Below, one piece after another: positions 26,101 to 33,615 of a stretch of 54,842 nucleotides of DNA (position 1 is its first letter; the number at the start of each line of letters is the position of its first letter). The stretch lies in contig JAEZCR010000006.1 in NCBI GenBank assembly GCA_023433465.1, positions 1-54,842 on the forward strand, written 5' to 3'. The translations under genes were made by a program, and so were the position numbers. The notes under the pieces were generated by a model. That model saw only the letters and a list, made by a program, of their open reading frames with translations. It was not told the origin of the DNA and searched no databases. Source of the DNA: Pseudomonadota bacterium. Lineage in GTDB: Bacteria > Pseudomonadota > Gammaproteobacteria > Steroidobacterales > Steroidobacteraceae.

Positions 26101-26230
26101 CGACGACTTCCTGTATCGGCTTGTCAGCCTCGCCTTCGTCGGCGAATGCCACGGGTGTCGAGGCTGCCGCGGAAAAACCGCAAAGCAAAGCCACTGCACG
26201 GCGCAAGCCGTGCGAGCGATGAGACGACAT
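23114..26230 (-). CDS. TonB-dependent outer-membrane receptor (large)
   Basis: 1038 residues. The ATG is preceded by AGGAGGG. Signal peptide (about 1-30, ending ASTPVAFA), then a TonB-box-like region around PIQEVVVTGSRI. The plug domain (about 45-165) contains ADALNETPGFGTG, LTLINGRRFV and GGAPTYGSDAIAGVVNVKL. The remainder is a beta-barrel ending in alternating aromatic strands (YSLSVTYDF). The substrate is unknown. There is no STN domain, so it should be a pure transporter rather than a FecA-type signaller. It diverges from the bufferin operon across a 429-bp gap. Confidence 0.93.
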   Translation of the reverse strand: MSSHRSHGLRRAVALLCGFSAAASTPVAFADEGEADKPIQEVVVTGSRIIRAGYDTLEPASVVTSQYIEERGLTNVADALNETPGFGTGVTPEGGQSTFGPGLSFVNRFGLGSNRTLTLINGRRFVSSNAPSIFGPAAPGNQVDLNFIPTVLLDTVENLAVGGAPTYGSDAIAGVVNVKLKRDFQGIRAFGQYGQLEDGGLPSNSLGLVGGWNFAGDRGNFTASIQRSQVDGLLATENERFARALSFATNPTANATLSATQPGRTPENDGRVNSGVPFNTSNTDGIPNSVLINNRRIFHLNFGGVALPTGATNISTTDQRLRCFGAAGTSQGTCLHFDPNGNLVPYDPGINFGTSDASGGQGLYLIETLQLVSDLERTSATASVNFDVTDNVNLFADVFAYKAEAQEIVDQTAYNATLFGGASGPILLPANHPTMTQQARDTLAGLGVTSFRISRAHRDLAENNARSESDLHQIVLGATGNFEAGSRRFNWETYVNYGKHEATFFSTQLNRQRFVNAMNVVQGPNGLVCSPTPGYTGLPAGQGGRVLVGADAPVADPNCVPLDIFGEGRPSQAAIDYVSSVQTSDVEIEQKVFNANIGSQLFDIWGGPIEYNVGFERREESGAFTPDEYMAAGLGRSAQITPNSGEYTTNEFFGELLIPIFSEQNAVPGLEELTIIGKGRRVDNSVNGKFTAYTGGLQWAPIKDVQLRGNVTRSLRAPSLTELFTPVAPIFTTVADPCHSSNVSGGTNPAVRQANCAQFFQEYGLPATGWTSNAVTATSQGSLQGDESLGNEVANAWTAGFVFRPRWVEGLEMAVDWVDIRIDDTITNLAANDLATACFDNASYPNPYCSRFTRNPASAGPLSAGQITFVQTGYANGEYQSMTGVTLEGRYARSIGEAGDIELALSYYRLREELRSATGIVTVNSEEVIGSPTDSAQLNLIWEKGPVGVRWQSNYVGKQLYSRTLNAESRDILEVNGDWVHNVTVNWKPIDSAVVRLAVTNVLDGGPPFPLAVDTFNGNYDFLGRRYSLSVTYDFGMN

Positions 26231-26659
26231 GGTCCCTCCTGCAAGAGAGTTGCTGCCGATTACACGGCTATCGCGTTGCCGTGGGCGGCAGCTGTTTTAG
26301 TTTGATCCCTGATGCGTACGCGTTGCCTGCACGCATCCTTGGCCGGAGCATATCAACGGGGAAAGAAAAGGAAACGTCCTTTTCCCGCTACCGGCCGCGA
26401 AATTTATTTGTTGTGGATGACCGCTGACCGGCAGGACCGCCAGAACGCTCGAATCGAATGCAATGCCGCGGTGGATAGCTCCATTTTGGTACCAGCGCGG
26501 TCCGGGGTTGTCGTGTAATGGCAAATCTTGCGGGCGGGTCAGAGGGCGGGGAACATGCCCGCCGCGCCGGCCCGTTGGAAGTTTGCGGCCAGCCGAGAAA
26601 TAAACCGGCGGTTCGCCGGGTCAAGCCTCTCGTACCAAACAACAATCCGGAGGAGTTTC
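26231..26659. other. Intergenic region between TonB receptor and bufferin operon, with a hairpin
   Basis: The longest gene-free stretch in the window (429 bp). Open frames here do not look like protein. It must hold the promoter of the receptor (minus) and that of bufA (plus), but no convincing -35/-10 pair was found. It contains a perfect 8-bp hairpin GAAAAGGA-AACG-TCCTTTTC at 26365-26384, either an attenuator or a protein site. The bufA ribosome site CCGGAGGAG lies at 26647-26655. Confidence 0.5.
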
Positions 26660-26923
26660 ATGAATCTCAAGACCATCGCCATCGCTTCGGCCGTCGGCAG
26701 CCTGCTCGCCCTGGGCGGCACCGCGATCGCGGGCGACGCCGCGTCCAAGGAGAAGTGCCTCGGTGTCGCCGAAGCGGGCAAGAACGATTGCGGCACCGCG
26801 TCGCACTCGTGCGCCGGCCAGGCGAAGACCGACAAGGATCCGAACGAGTGGAAGTACGTGCCGAAAGGCGAGTGCGAGAAGATGGGCGGCAAGGTCGCGG
26901 CCGAGAAGAAGCCGGCGGCCTGA
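26660..26923 (+). CDS. bufA: Bufferin-type RiPP precursor (DUF2282, BufA1-like)
   Basis: 87 residues after a strong ribosome site. Signal peptide 1-24 ending in GGTAIA, then a hydrophilic Lys-rich mature part with four cysteines: C33 (KEKCLG), C44 (NDCG), C51 (SHSCAG) and C72 (GECEKMGG). This is the DUF2282 pattern of bufferin precursors, peptides whose cysteines are modified by the partner MNIO enzyme and which bind copper in the periplasm. The modification and metal are family knowledge. It is followed 16 bp later by the MNIO gene. Confidence 0.9.
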   Translation: MNLKTIAIASAVGSLLALGGTAIAGDAASKEKCLGVAEAGKNDCGTASHSCAGQAKTDKDPNEWKYVPKGECEKMGGKVAAEKKPAA

Positions 26924-26939
26924 CCCGAAGGCGGGACGA

Positions 26940-27800
26940 ATGACACGCCTCGACACACGAGGTGTGCCGCTGGGGCCGATTCCGGCGCGCGCCGGGATCG
27001 GCCTCAGGTCGATTCACCACGATGCGCTGCAACGCGAGCGTCCGCCCGTCGGGTGGATCGAGGCGCACACCGAAAACTACTTTCACGCGGGCGGCGCCGC
27101 GGCGCGCGCCCTCGAACGCGCTCGGACTAACTACCCTGTCAGCCTGCACGGCGTCGGCCTCGGGCTCGGCTCGGTCGACGGACTCGACCGTGAACACCTC
27201 GCGCGCGTGCGCGACGCCGTCCGCCGGTACGAGCCCGCGCTGGTTTCCGAGCACGCCTGCTGGGGTCACGCCGGCGGAGAACATTTCAACGACCTGCTGC
27301 CGTTGCCCTACACCGAGGAAGCCGTCGAACTGCTCGCACGCCAGGTCGGCGAGGCGCAGGATTTCCTCGGACGCCAGATACTCATCGAAAACGTGTCCGC
27401 CTACGTCGCGTTTTCGGACTCGCGGATCCCGGAGTGGGAATTCCTCGCTGCCGTCGCACGCGCCAGCGGCTGCGGACTGCTGCTCGACGTCAACAACGTA
27501 TTCGTGAGCGCGCGCAATCTCGGGGTGGATGCGCGCGCCTTCATCTCCGGCCTGCCGCGTGAGGCGGTCCAGGAGATCCACCTCGCCGGTCATGCCGACA
27601 ATGGCGGCGTGCTCGTCGACGATCACGGCTCTCACGTGTGCGATGCGGTATGGGAGCTCTACGCATTAGCGATCGGGCGCTTCGGGCCGTTGCCCACGCT
27701 GATCGAGTGGGACACGCGCATCCCGGAGCTGTCCGTGCTCGTCGCGGAAGCCGCGCGCGCCGATCAGGTGCTGGAGAGGACCCGTGGCCTCGCTGCGTGA
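26940..27800 (+). CDS. bufB: Multinuclear non-heme iron oxidase (DUF692/MNIO), BufB-like
   Basis: 286 residues, normal for DUF692. TIM-barrel enzyme whose candidate iron ligands are in place: H70 (SLHGVGLG), E104/H105 (SEHACWG), E150 (LIENVSAY), D183 and N186 (LLDVNNVFVS), H214 and H218 (IHLAGH), D228/H229 (VDDHG) and E256 (IEWDTRIPE). In bufferin systems it oxidises precursor cysteines to thio-heterocycles. It is flanked by its precursor (16 bp) and BufC (17-bp overlap). Confidence 0.93.
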   Translation: MTRLDTRGVPLGPIPARAGIGLRSIHHDALQRERPPVGWIEAHTENYFHAGGAAARALERARTNYPVSLHGVGLGLGSVDGLDREHLARVRDAVRRYEPALVSEHACWGHAGGEHFNDLLPLPYTEEAVELLARQVGEAQDFLGRQILIENVSAYVAFSDSRIPEWEFLAAVARASGCGLLLDVNNVFVSARNLGVDARAFISGLPREAVQEIHLAGHADNGGVLVDDHGSHVCDAVWELYALAIGRFGPLPTLIEWDTRIPELSVLVAEAARADQVLERTRGLAA

Positions 27801-28539
27801 GCTGCAGGAATCCTTCGCGCGCGCATTGCGCGATCCGGCGGCGGACTGCGCCGTCACGCCGCCCGCGAACCTCGACGTGTACCGCAACAACACGCGCAGC
27901 GTGTTCCGTTCGGCGCTCGAGCAGATCTTTCCGGTCGTGCTCCGGCGCGTCGGCGAAGACTATTTCCGGCAGCTCACCTTTCACTATCGCGCCGCGTCTC
28001 CCTCCCGCAGCGGCGACCTGCACTGGGTGGGCCGCGACTTTCCGGGATTCCTCGCGACTCATCTGCGCGGCACTGACTACCTGTGGCTCGCCGATCTCGC
28101 GCGGCTCGAATGGGCCCGGTGCGAAGCGTCCGTGGCCCGCGAGGAACGTGCAGTCGGTGTGAACGCGCTCGCGGCCTTCGCGCCGGCCGAGCTCGAACGC
28201 GTCACCTTCACTCTGCAGCCTTCGCTCAGGCTCGTCGCCTCGCCCTATCCCATCTACTCGGTGTGGCAGGCGAATCAGTTCGAGAATGCGCCGCCCTTGG
28301 ATCAATCGCCGGGCCCCGAATACGGCATGGTTCGCAGCAGTGACGACCTCGCCGACGTGCAGACGCTGGCGCCGGATCTGTTCGCGTTTCTCTCGGCGCT
28401 GTCTTCGGGCGCGACGCTCGGCGAAGCGATGTCCACCGCCGAGGTCGATGGCGAGCGCCTCACGGAAGCGCTGGCTTTCCTGTTCCAGACTTCACTGGTA
28501 GTCGCCGCCGAGGTAAGGGCGGAAGCGGACACGCCTTGA
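27784..28539 (+). CDS. bufC: BufC-like partner protein (DUF2063, RiPP recognition)
   Basis: 251 residues with a GTG start after GAGAGG, overlapping bufB by 17 bp. The N-terminal half (LQESFARALRDP ... NLDVYRNNTRSVFRSALEQIFPVV) is the DUF2063 domain, once annotated as DNA-binding and now regarded as the substrate-recognising partner of MNIO enzymes. The C-terminal half (about 150-250) resembles a winged-helix/RRE-like region (LPPLDQ to FLFQTSLVVAAE). It probably presents the BufA leader to BufB. The stop codon lies inside a long hairpin. Confidence 0.88.
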   Translation: MASLRELQESFARALRDPAADCAVTPPANLDVYRNNTRSVFRSALEQIFPVVLRRVGEDYFRQLTFHYRAASPSRSGDLHWVGRDFPGFLATHLRGTDYLWLADLARLEWARCEASVAREERAVGVNALAAFAPAELERVTFTLQPSLRLVASPYPIYSVWQANQFENAPPLDQSPGPEYGMVRSSDDLADVQTLAPDLFAFLSALSSGATLGEAMSTAEVDGERLTEALAFLFQTSLVVAAEVRAEADTP

Positions 28540-28557
28540 CGATATGTCCGCTTCCGC
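28519..28557 (+). terminator. Hairpin overlapping the end of bufC
   Basis: A perfect 13-bp inverted repeat GCGGAAGCGGACA / TGTCCGCTTCCGC with a 13-nt loop; the left arm codes for the last residues of BufC and the stop codon is in the loop. There is no long T-run after it, so it may act as a weak terminator, a transcript-stabilising 3' structure, or both. Confidence 0.55.
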
Positions 28558-28593
28558 TGTTCTGCCCCCTCCGTGGGGCATAGCTGGCCGGAG

Positions 28594-31326
28594 TCAGTCG
28601 AACCGCAACGTCGCACGCAGTCCATAGGTGCGTGGCGCGTCGAAGAACGCGCGCGCGACGCCCGGGAATCCGGGCACGCCGCCCGTGCCGGGCTGGTTGG
28701 CGCGCAGATCGACGTTGTTCTTCACCGCTTCATCCTCGACGTTCAGCACGAAGGCCTCGACGGCCCAACTATCGGCGGTCTCGTAACGCAGGCCGAGATC
28801 GGTGCGCGTGTAGCCCGGCTGACGATCGGAGGCGCGATTGAAGTCGGTGAGGAACATCTCGCTCTGATACTTCGCTTGTAGACGCGGAACGAGACGGGCT
28901 CCGTTAGGCAGGCGCAGGACGTGTTCGTAGACGAGCGCGCCCGTGAACTCGGGCGCGAAAGGCAGCTTGTTGCCGCGCAGGTCGATGACCGGGGTCAGCG
29001 GATCGGTGGGCACGTAGTACTGCGCGTCGACCGTCGGATAGTCGCGGTACTCGGCGCTCAGCCAGGTGAACACCGCCTGCACCGTCGCGTCGTTCACCGG
29101 CTTCCACAACAGCTCGGATTCGACGCCGAGGATGTGCGCGCGGGTCGCGTTGCGCGTGACGAGCTGGTGCACGCCGAATTCGTCGTTCTCGATGCGCGTG
29201 CGCAGGATGTCGGAGTAGTTCGAGAAGAAGCCGACGGTGTTGATCGCCATCGCGCCGTCGAGCAGCGTCGCCTTGAGCCCCAGCTCGTAGTTCACGACCT
29301 CTTCCGGATCGGCATGTGTTCCGCCGTCCTGGATGACGCCCGACTTGAATCCCGTGCTCGTCAACGCGTATCCGAGCAGCGCGTCGCTGAAGTCGTACTC
29401 CGCGCGCGCCATGTAGGTGACCTTCGACCAGTCGACGTTGGCGTCGTTGTGCGTCGTGACGCGGCAGGTGCCAGGTACCGGCACCGGGGAATCCGGATCG
29501 GGCGCCAGCGGTATCTGGTCGGTCGGCATGCCGTCGAGGTTGAAACCGCCGTTGCCGATGGTCGCGTTGGGCGCCGGACAGACCAGGTTCACGCCGCCGC
29601 GGTCCCGCTTGGTGTCTTCCGTGTAACGCGCGCCGGCGCTCAGGCGCGTGCGGTCCGCGGCATGCCAGGTGAGCTGACCGAAGCCCGCCCATGCAGCCAG
29701 CGACCTGCGCGGCTGGATGAACGATTGCGCGTATCGCACGTCGCCGTCGTCGACGGCGCCGGGAATGCTGCCGCGATCGTCCATGACGTCGACGTCGAAG
29801 CGGATCGAGTTGTCCTCCTCGTAGAAGAACGCTCCGGCTATCCACTCGACCGGCCCGTCGGTGAAGGGCTTGAGCTGGATCTCGTGCTGGGTGGAGACGA
29901 ACTCGGAGTCCTCCGTGCGCCGCTCCTCGTCGTAGGTCGCCGGCAGCGGCGGATTCGGCAACGCGCGCAGGGCCGGATCGTGCGCGAGGCCGGTGTCCTG
30001 GTCGCTGATGTTCTCGCGCGTCATGCGCGCCCAGCCGAATAGATAGGAGACCTCGAAGTCCGTCCGCCCCGCGGAGAACCGGTAGTCGGTGCGCAGGTGC
30101 AGCGTGTCGTTCTTCATGTCGAGCTTGCCCGGCGACGTGATCAGCGCCGAGCGCAGCGGGTCGCCGGGCGCCGGTCGCAGGCTCACGGGCACGGTGCCCG
30201 CGCCGCGGTCGGCGAACCGCTCGAGCGAGGTGAACACGGTCCACGAATCGTTCGGTTCCCACATGCTCGAGAGGCGCACGCCGAGCCGGTCGCTGTCGTC
30301 GTAGCGCGAGGTCTCCGCGCCCACGTCGGAGCCCGGGAGGAACTCGATGTAGCCCTCGCGCTGTTCCACGTACGCGGAGGCGCGCAGCGCGAACGTGTCG
30401 CCGAGCGGCAGGTTGTAGTAACCCTTGAGACGGCGCAGATCGTAGTTGCCGGCCGTCAGGTCGATCGCGCCGAACTGCTCGCCGAGCCGCGGCTTGGCGG
30501 TGACGATGTTGATGACGCCGGCGTTCGAATTCCGCCCGAACAACGTGCCCTGTGGTCCGCGCAGCGCCTCGAGCTGGTCGAGATCGTGGATCAGCATCGT
30601 CGCGCCCTGCGGCCGCGGCGAATAGAACCCGTCGACGTGGAACGCGACGGCCGGATCGGCCACTTCCGTGCGATTGGTCGAGACGATGCCGCGCAGCGCG
30701 AGATCGAACGCAGCCTGCGTCGAGCTCGTGCCGATCTGGAAGTTCGGGATCAGCGTCGTCACGCTGCGCAAGTCGTTGGGCTGCTGGCGTTCGAGCGTGT
30801 GCGACTCGAGCGCCGTGACCGCGAGCGCGCTGCGCTGCAGGGACCGGTCGCGTTTTTCCGCGCTCACGACGATTTCGTCGATGGAGCCACGTCCCAGGAG
30901 GTGCGCCTCATCTTCCAGCTGCGCGGCGGCGGCACGTTCGCGCGCGGCGCGCGCGAGCCGGGCCGCCTCGGCATTGCGCGCGCGCCTGGATTTATCGCGC
31001 CGCGCCTTCGGGTCGCGCACGATGCTGATCGTGCGGTCGTTGACCACTTCGAAGGTGAGCCCCGTGGACTCGAGCAGGCGGCCCAGCGCCTCGGCGACGC
31101 GCAGCGAACCCGCGAGCGGATGAGTGCGGATGCCCTGCACCGCGTCGTAATCGAACACGAGCTGCAGCTTCGACTGCTCGCTGAAGGCCGCGAGCGCGCC
31201 GGCGGCATCCTGCGCGGGGATATCGAACGATGGGACCTGCGCACGCGCGACGCCGGTGAGCACCAGCGCGACGAGTGTCGCGGGCGCAGTCCGGGCGAAC
31301 CGGCCCAACATGCGATCTAGCCCCAT
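28594..31326 (-). CDS. TonB-dependent receptor with N-terminal STN signalling domain
   Basis: 910 residues from the ATG at 31326; an in-frame GTG at 31350 is possible. Signal peptide (ends LTGVARA), then an STN domain (about 30-105: FDIPAQDAAGALAAFSEQSKLQLVFDYDAVQG). A charged Arg/Ala-rich linker with IDEIVVSAEKRDRSLQ leads into the plug (LRSVTTLIPNFQIG, LEALRGPQGTLFGRNSNAGVINIVT) and barrel. The STN domain is the part that talks to FecR-type anti-sigma factors. It lies downstream of fecI-fecR homologues in the same direction, so it is a cell-surface signalling receptor. The ligand is unknown. Confidence 0.93.
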   Translation of the reverse strand: MGLDRMLGRFARTAPATLVALVLTGVARAQVPSFDIPAQDAAGALAAFSEQSKLQLVFDYDAVQGIRTHPLAGSLRVAEALGRLLESTGLTFEVVNDRTISIVRDPKARRDKSRRARNAEAARLARAARERAAAAQLEDEAHLLGRGSIDEIVVSAEKRDRSLQRSALAVTALESHTLERQQPNDLRSVTTLIPNFQIGTSSTQAAFDLALRGIVSTNRTEVADPAVAFHVDGFYSPRPQGATMLIHDLDQLEALRGPQGTLFGRNSNAGVINIVTAKPRLGEQFGAIDLTAGNYDLRRLKGYYNLPLGDTFALRASAYVEQREGYIEFLPGSDVGAETSRYDDSDRLGVRLSSMWEPNDSWTVFTSLERFADRGAGTVPVSLRPAPGDPLRSALITSPGKLDMKNDTLHLRTDYRFSAGRTDFEVSYLFGWARMTRENISDQDTGLAHDPALRALPNPPLPATYDEERRTEDSEFVSTQHEIQLKPFTDGPVEWIAGAFFYEEDNSIRFDVDVMDDRGSIPGAVDDGDVRYAQSFIQPRRSLAAWAGFGQLTWHAADRTRLSAGARYTEDTKRDRGGVNLVCPAPNATIGNGGFNLDGMPTDQIPLAPDPDSPVPVPGTCRVTTHNDANVDWSKVTYMARAEYDFSDALLGYALTSTGFKSGVIQDGGTHADPEEVVNYELGLKATLLDGAMAINTVGFFSNYSDILRTRIENDEFGVHQLVTRNATRAHILGVESELLWKPVNDATVQAVFTWLSAEYRDYPTVDAQYYVPTDPLTPVIDLRGNKLPFAPEFTGALVYEHVLRLPNGARLVPRLQAKYQSEMFLTDFNRASDRQPGYTRTDLGLRYETADSWAVEAFVLNVEDEAVKNNVDLRANQPGTGGVPGFPGVARAFFDAPRTYGLRATLRFD

Positions 31327-31362
31327 CTTTCGGAACCCCCCCGGGATCACGAAAACCGCGCT

Positions 31363-32331
31363 TCAGGGAGCTCTCAGGACGATCCGTTCCGCGTCACCCT
31401 TGAGCACCTTCAATCCGAAAGTGCTCGCGAGCGCCGCCGCGAAACTGTCCGGATCCGTGGATTTGAAGCTCCCGCCGACCCGCAGCTGCGCGAGCTTCGG
31501 ATCGGCCAGCGAAATCTTGCGGCGGTTGTAGCGATTGAATTCCTCGACCGCGAACGCGAGCGATTCGCCGCGGAATTCCAGCCGGCCCGACGTCCACGCC
31601 AGCCGCCGCGCCAGCACCTGCGGCTCGATGCGGCTCACCGACACGCGGTCGTGAGTGACCACCGCGGCATCGCCGGCATGGAGCGACGGGTGCTGCGGCA
31701 CGCGCTGGGAAGCGATCGCGACCTCGCCCTCCGCGACCAACACGTCGATCTGGTGCGACTCGCGCAGTCGCACGCTGAACTGGGTTCCGACGGCGCGCAG
31801 GTCTGCGCCGGCCGCCGAGACCACGAACGGCCGGGTCGCGTCATGCGCGACCTGGAATCGGCCTTCGCCGCGCAGCAGCTTGATCTCGCGGCGACCTTCG
31901 TCGAAGCGCACGCGCAGCTCGCTGTTGGTGTTGAGATCGATGACGCTGCCATCCTCGAGGACGATGCGCGAGCGGCAACCGACGTGCGTTTCGTACCGCT
32001 GGCCGTCGTATCGCAACCAGGCCGCCCAGACACCCGCGCAAGCAACGATCGTCGCGAGACCCGCGGCCGCCGCCGAGGGCCATCGGCGCCAGCGCGGCGG
32101 ACGCGCCGGCGCGAGCAGATCCGGATCGACGCCGCCGTCGAGCGGCTTGCGCTCCTTGAGCCGTTCGGCGCGCTTCCAGGCCGCCTCGAGACGTAGATAG
32201 GCGACGCGGTGACGGATGTCCGCCTCGAGCCAGCGATTGAACTCCTCGTCCTGCTCGGGCTCCGATCCGCGCGCATCGAACTTGGACAGCCAGGCGCTTG
32301 CGTCGTGTTCGATTCGTTCCTTCGCGTTCAC
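31363..32331 (-). CDS. FecR-family anti-sigma/sigma regulator
   Basis: 322 residues from a GTG overlapping the sigma-factor stop (GTGA). The cytosolic N-terminal part (about 1-85) contains the DUF4880-like FNRWLEADIRHRVAYLRLEAAW. One membrane helix (about 90-112, ATIVACAGVWAAWL) follows. The periplasmic FecR domain has RIVLEDGSVIDLNTNSELRVRF and LLRGEGRFQVAHDATRPFVV. A C-terminal STN-like segment (SLAFAVEEFNRYNRRKISLADP) is present. It relays occupancy of the TonB receptor to the sigma factor. Confidence 0.93.
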   Translation of the reverse strand: MNAKERIEHDASAWLSKFDARGSEPEQDEEFNRWLEADIRHRVAYLRLEAAWKRAERLKERKPLDGGVDPDLLAPARPPRWRRWPSAAAAGLATIVACAGVWAAWLRYDGQRYETHVGCRSRIVLEDGSVIDLNTNSELRVRFDEGRREIKLLRGEGRFQVAHDATRPFVVSAAGADLRAVGTQFSVRLRESHQIDVLVAEGEVAIASQRVPQHPSLHAGDAAVVTHDRVSVSRIEPQVLARRLAWTSGRLEFRGESLAFAVEEFNRYNRRKISLADPKLAQLRVGGSFKSTDPDSFAAALASTFGLKVLKGDAERIVLRAP

Positions 32332-32909
32332 GAAGACTGCCCCGCGCCACGACGGCGCGAGCGGTCGAACCACGGGGAACGTCGCTCCGCGACCGGAGAA
32401 TTGGCGAGCGCCGCGCTGCACAGGCGCATGCCCTTCGCCAGGTGCTGCTCGACGGTGTTCTCGGAGATGTTGAGTTGCGCGGCGATTTCCTTCTGCGAAA
32501 GGCCGTAGACCTTGCGCAGCGTGAAGACCTGCCGGCAGCGGGCGGGAAGTTTCGACACCGCTGCGCTGAGGAGCGCCAGCTCCTGGTGCGTGTTCACGAT
32601 CTCGTCGACCTGGCCCCGCTCGTCGAGCAGTTCGAGCGTTTCGAGGTCGGCGACGAGTTCGATGGGCACCACCTGCCGGTGCCGCAGCCACGACAGCGCG
32701 ACGTTGCGCGCGACGGTCAGCGCGAACGCGCGGATCGAACGGACTTCTTCGCGCCCGGTCGCGCTGCCGGCCGCGAGCAGGTGGGCATAGGTGTCCTGGA
32801 GCAATTCATCGACATCGGCGGCGTTGCGCGCGTACCGATGAAGGCAGGCGCGCAGGACTCCCTCGAATTCGAGGGACGCGACGAGATAGCGATCGACACT
32901 GCGAGCCAT
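32328..32909 (-). CDS. ECF sigma factor, FecI-like
   Basis: 193 residues from the ATG at 32909. Region 2 reads FEGVLRACLHRYARNAADVDELLQDTYAHLL with RSIRAFALTVARNVALSWLR. Region 4 reads LPARCRQVFTLRKVYGLSQKEIA with ISENTVEQHLAKGM, a good helix-turn-helix. It should drive expression of the receptor operon when released by the FecR homologue. No ribosome site is obvious at this start, but upstream alternatives are worse. The divergent phospholipid module begins 52 bp away. Confidence 0.92.
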   Translation of the reverse strand: MARSVDRYLVASLEFEGVLRACLHRYARNAADVDELLQDTYAHLLAAGSATGREEVRSIRAFALTVARNVALSWLRHRQVVPIELVADLETLELLDERGQVDEIVNTHQELALLSAAVSKLPARCRQVFTLRKVYGLSQKEIAAQLNISENTVEQHLAKGMRLCSAALANSPVAERRSPWFDRSRRRGAGQSS

Positions 32910-32961
32910 TAGGAGAAGATGACACAACCTAAGGGGAGGGAGAACGGATTGGTGACAGATC

Positions 32962-33615
32962 ATGCAAGATAGTTCCCACATGTCCGCCCAAGTGCCCGAA
33001 GCACGTCGTCCCCTGGCCAGCCGCTCGACGCGATGGGCGGGATTCCTGTCGACGGGCGCCGTCCGCCTGGGCCTCACGGCCGATGCCATCTCCCTGTTGT
33101 CGCTGGTATTTGCGGCCGCGGGCGCGGCGGGGCTGCTGCTGTTGCCGCGGCCCTGGAACCTGCTGGCTTGCGCGGCCGGCGTGCAACTACGCCTGCTCTG
33201 CAATCTGCTCGACGGGATGGTGGCGATCGAGGGTGGCCGGAAGTCGAAGGTCGGCGTTCTTTATAACGAGGTCCCGGACCGGGTCGCGGACTCCGCCTTC
33301 CTCGTCGCGCTCGGATATGCGATCGGTACGCCCTGGGTCGGGTGGCTTGCCGGCCTGGCGGCCGCGGTGACGGCGTACATCCGCGTGCTCGGCGGGACTT
33401 TCGGACTCGCGCAGGATTTTCGCGGTCCTCTTGCAAAGCAGCATCGCATGGCCGTGATGACCGCCGGGCTGCTGCTCGCGGTGGGCGAGTTCCATTGGAC
33501 CGGCGGCCAGCATGTGCTGGTCGCGGCTGCGTGGATCATCGCGTTCGGCGCCTTGGTGACCTGCGGAACGCGCATCCATGCGATCGCACGCCAGTTGAGG
33601 GCGCGCCCGGAATGA
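32962..33615 (+). CDS. CDP-alcohol phosphatidyltransferase family membrane protein
   Basis: 217 residues with about five to six hydrophobic helices. The catalytic region is CNLLDGMVAIEGG (80-92) and GVLYNEVPDRVAD (98-110). The family motif is D-x2-D-G-x2-A-R ... G-x3-D-x3-D; here the first and third aspartates are Asn (N81, N102), and the Arg is Ile89, while D84, G85, G98 and D106 are kept. It resembles YnbA-type proteins. The family swaps CMP from CDP-diacylglycerol for an alcohol. The neighbouring PlsC and CdsA genes could supply the lipid donor. The head group is unknown. Confidence 0.8.
   Translation: MQDSSHMSAQVPEARRPLASRSTRWAGFLSTGAVRLGLTADAISLLSLVFAAAGAAGLLLLPRPWNLLACAAGVQLRLLCNLLDGMVAIEGGRKSKVGVLYNEVPDRVADSAFLVALGYAIGTPWVGWLAGLAAAVTAYIRVLGGTFGLAQDFRGPLAKQHRMAVMTAGLLLAVGEFHWTGGQHVLVAAAWIIAFGALVTCGTRIHAIARQLRARPE

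Noticed and set aside
23288..26305. A 1005-codon open frame on the plus strand opposite the TonB receptor
   Set aside because: Its translation is Arg/His/Ala-rich without domain motifs; it is the antisense shadow of a high-GC gene, while the minus frame reads as a clear TonB receptor.
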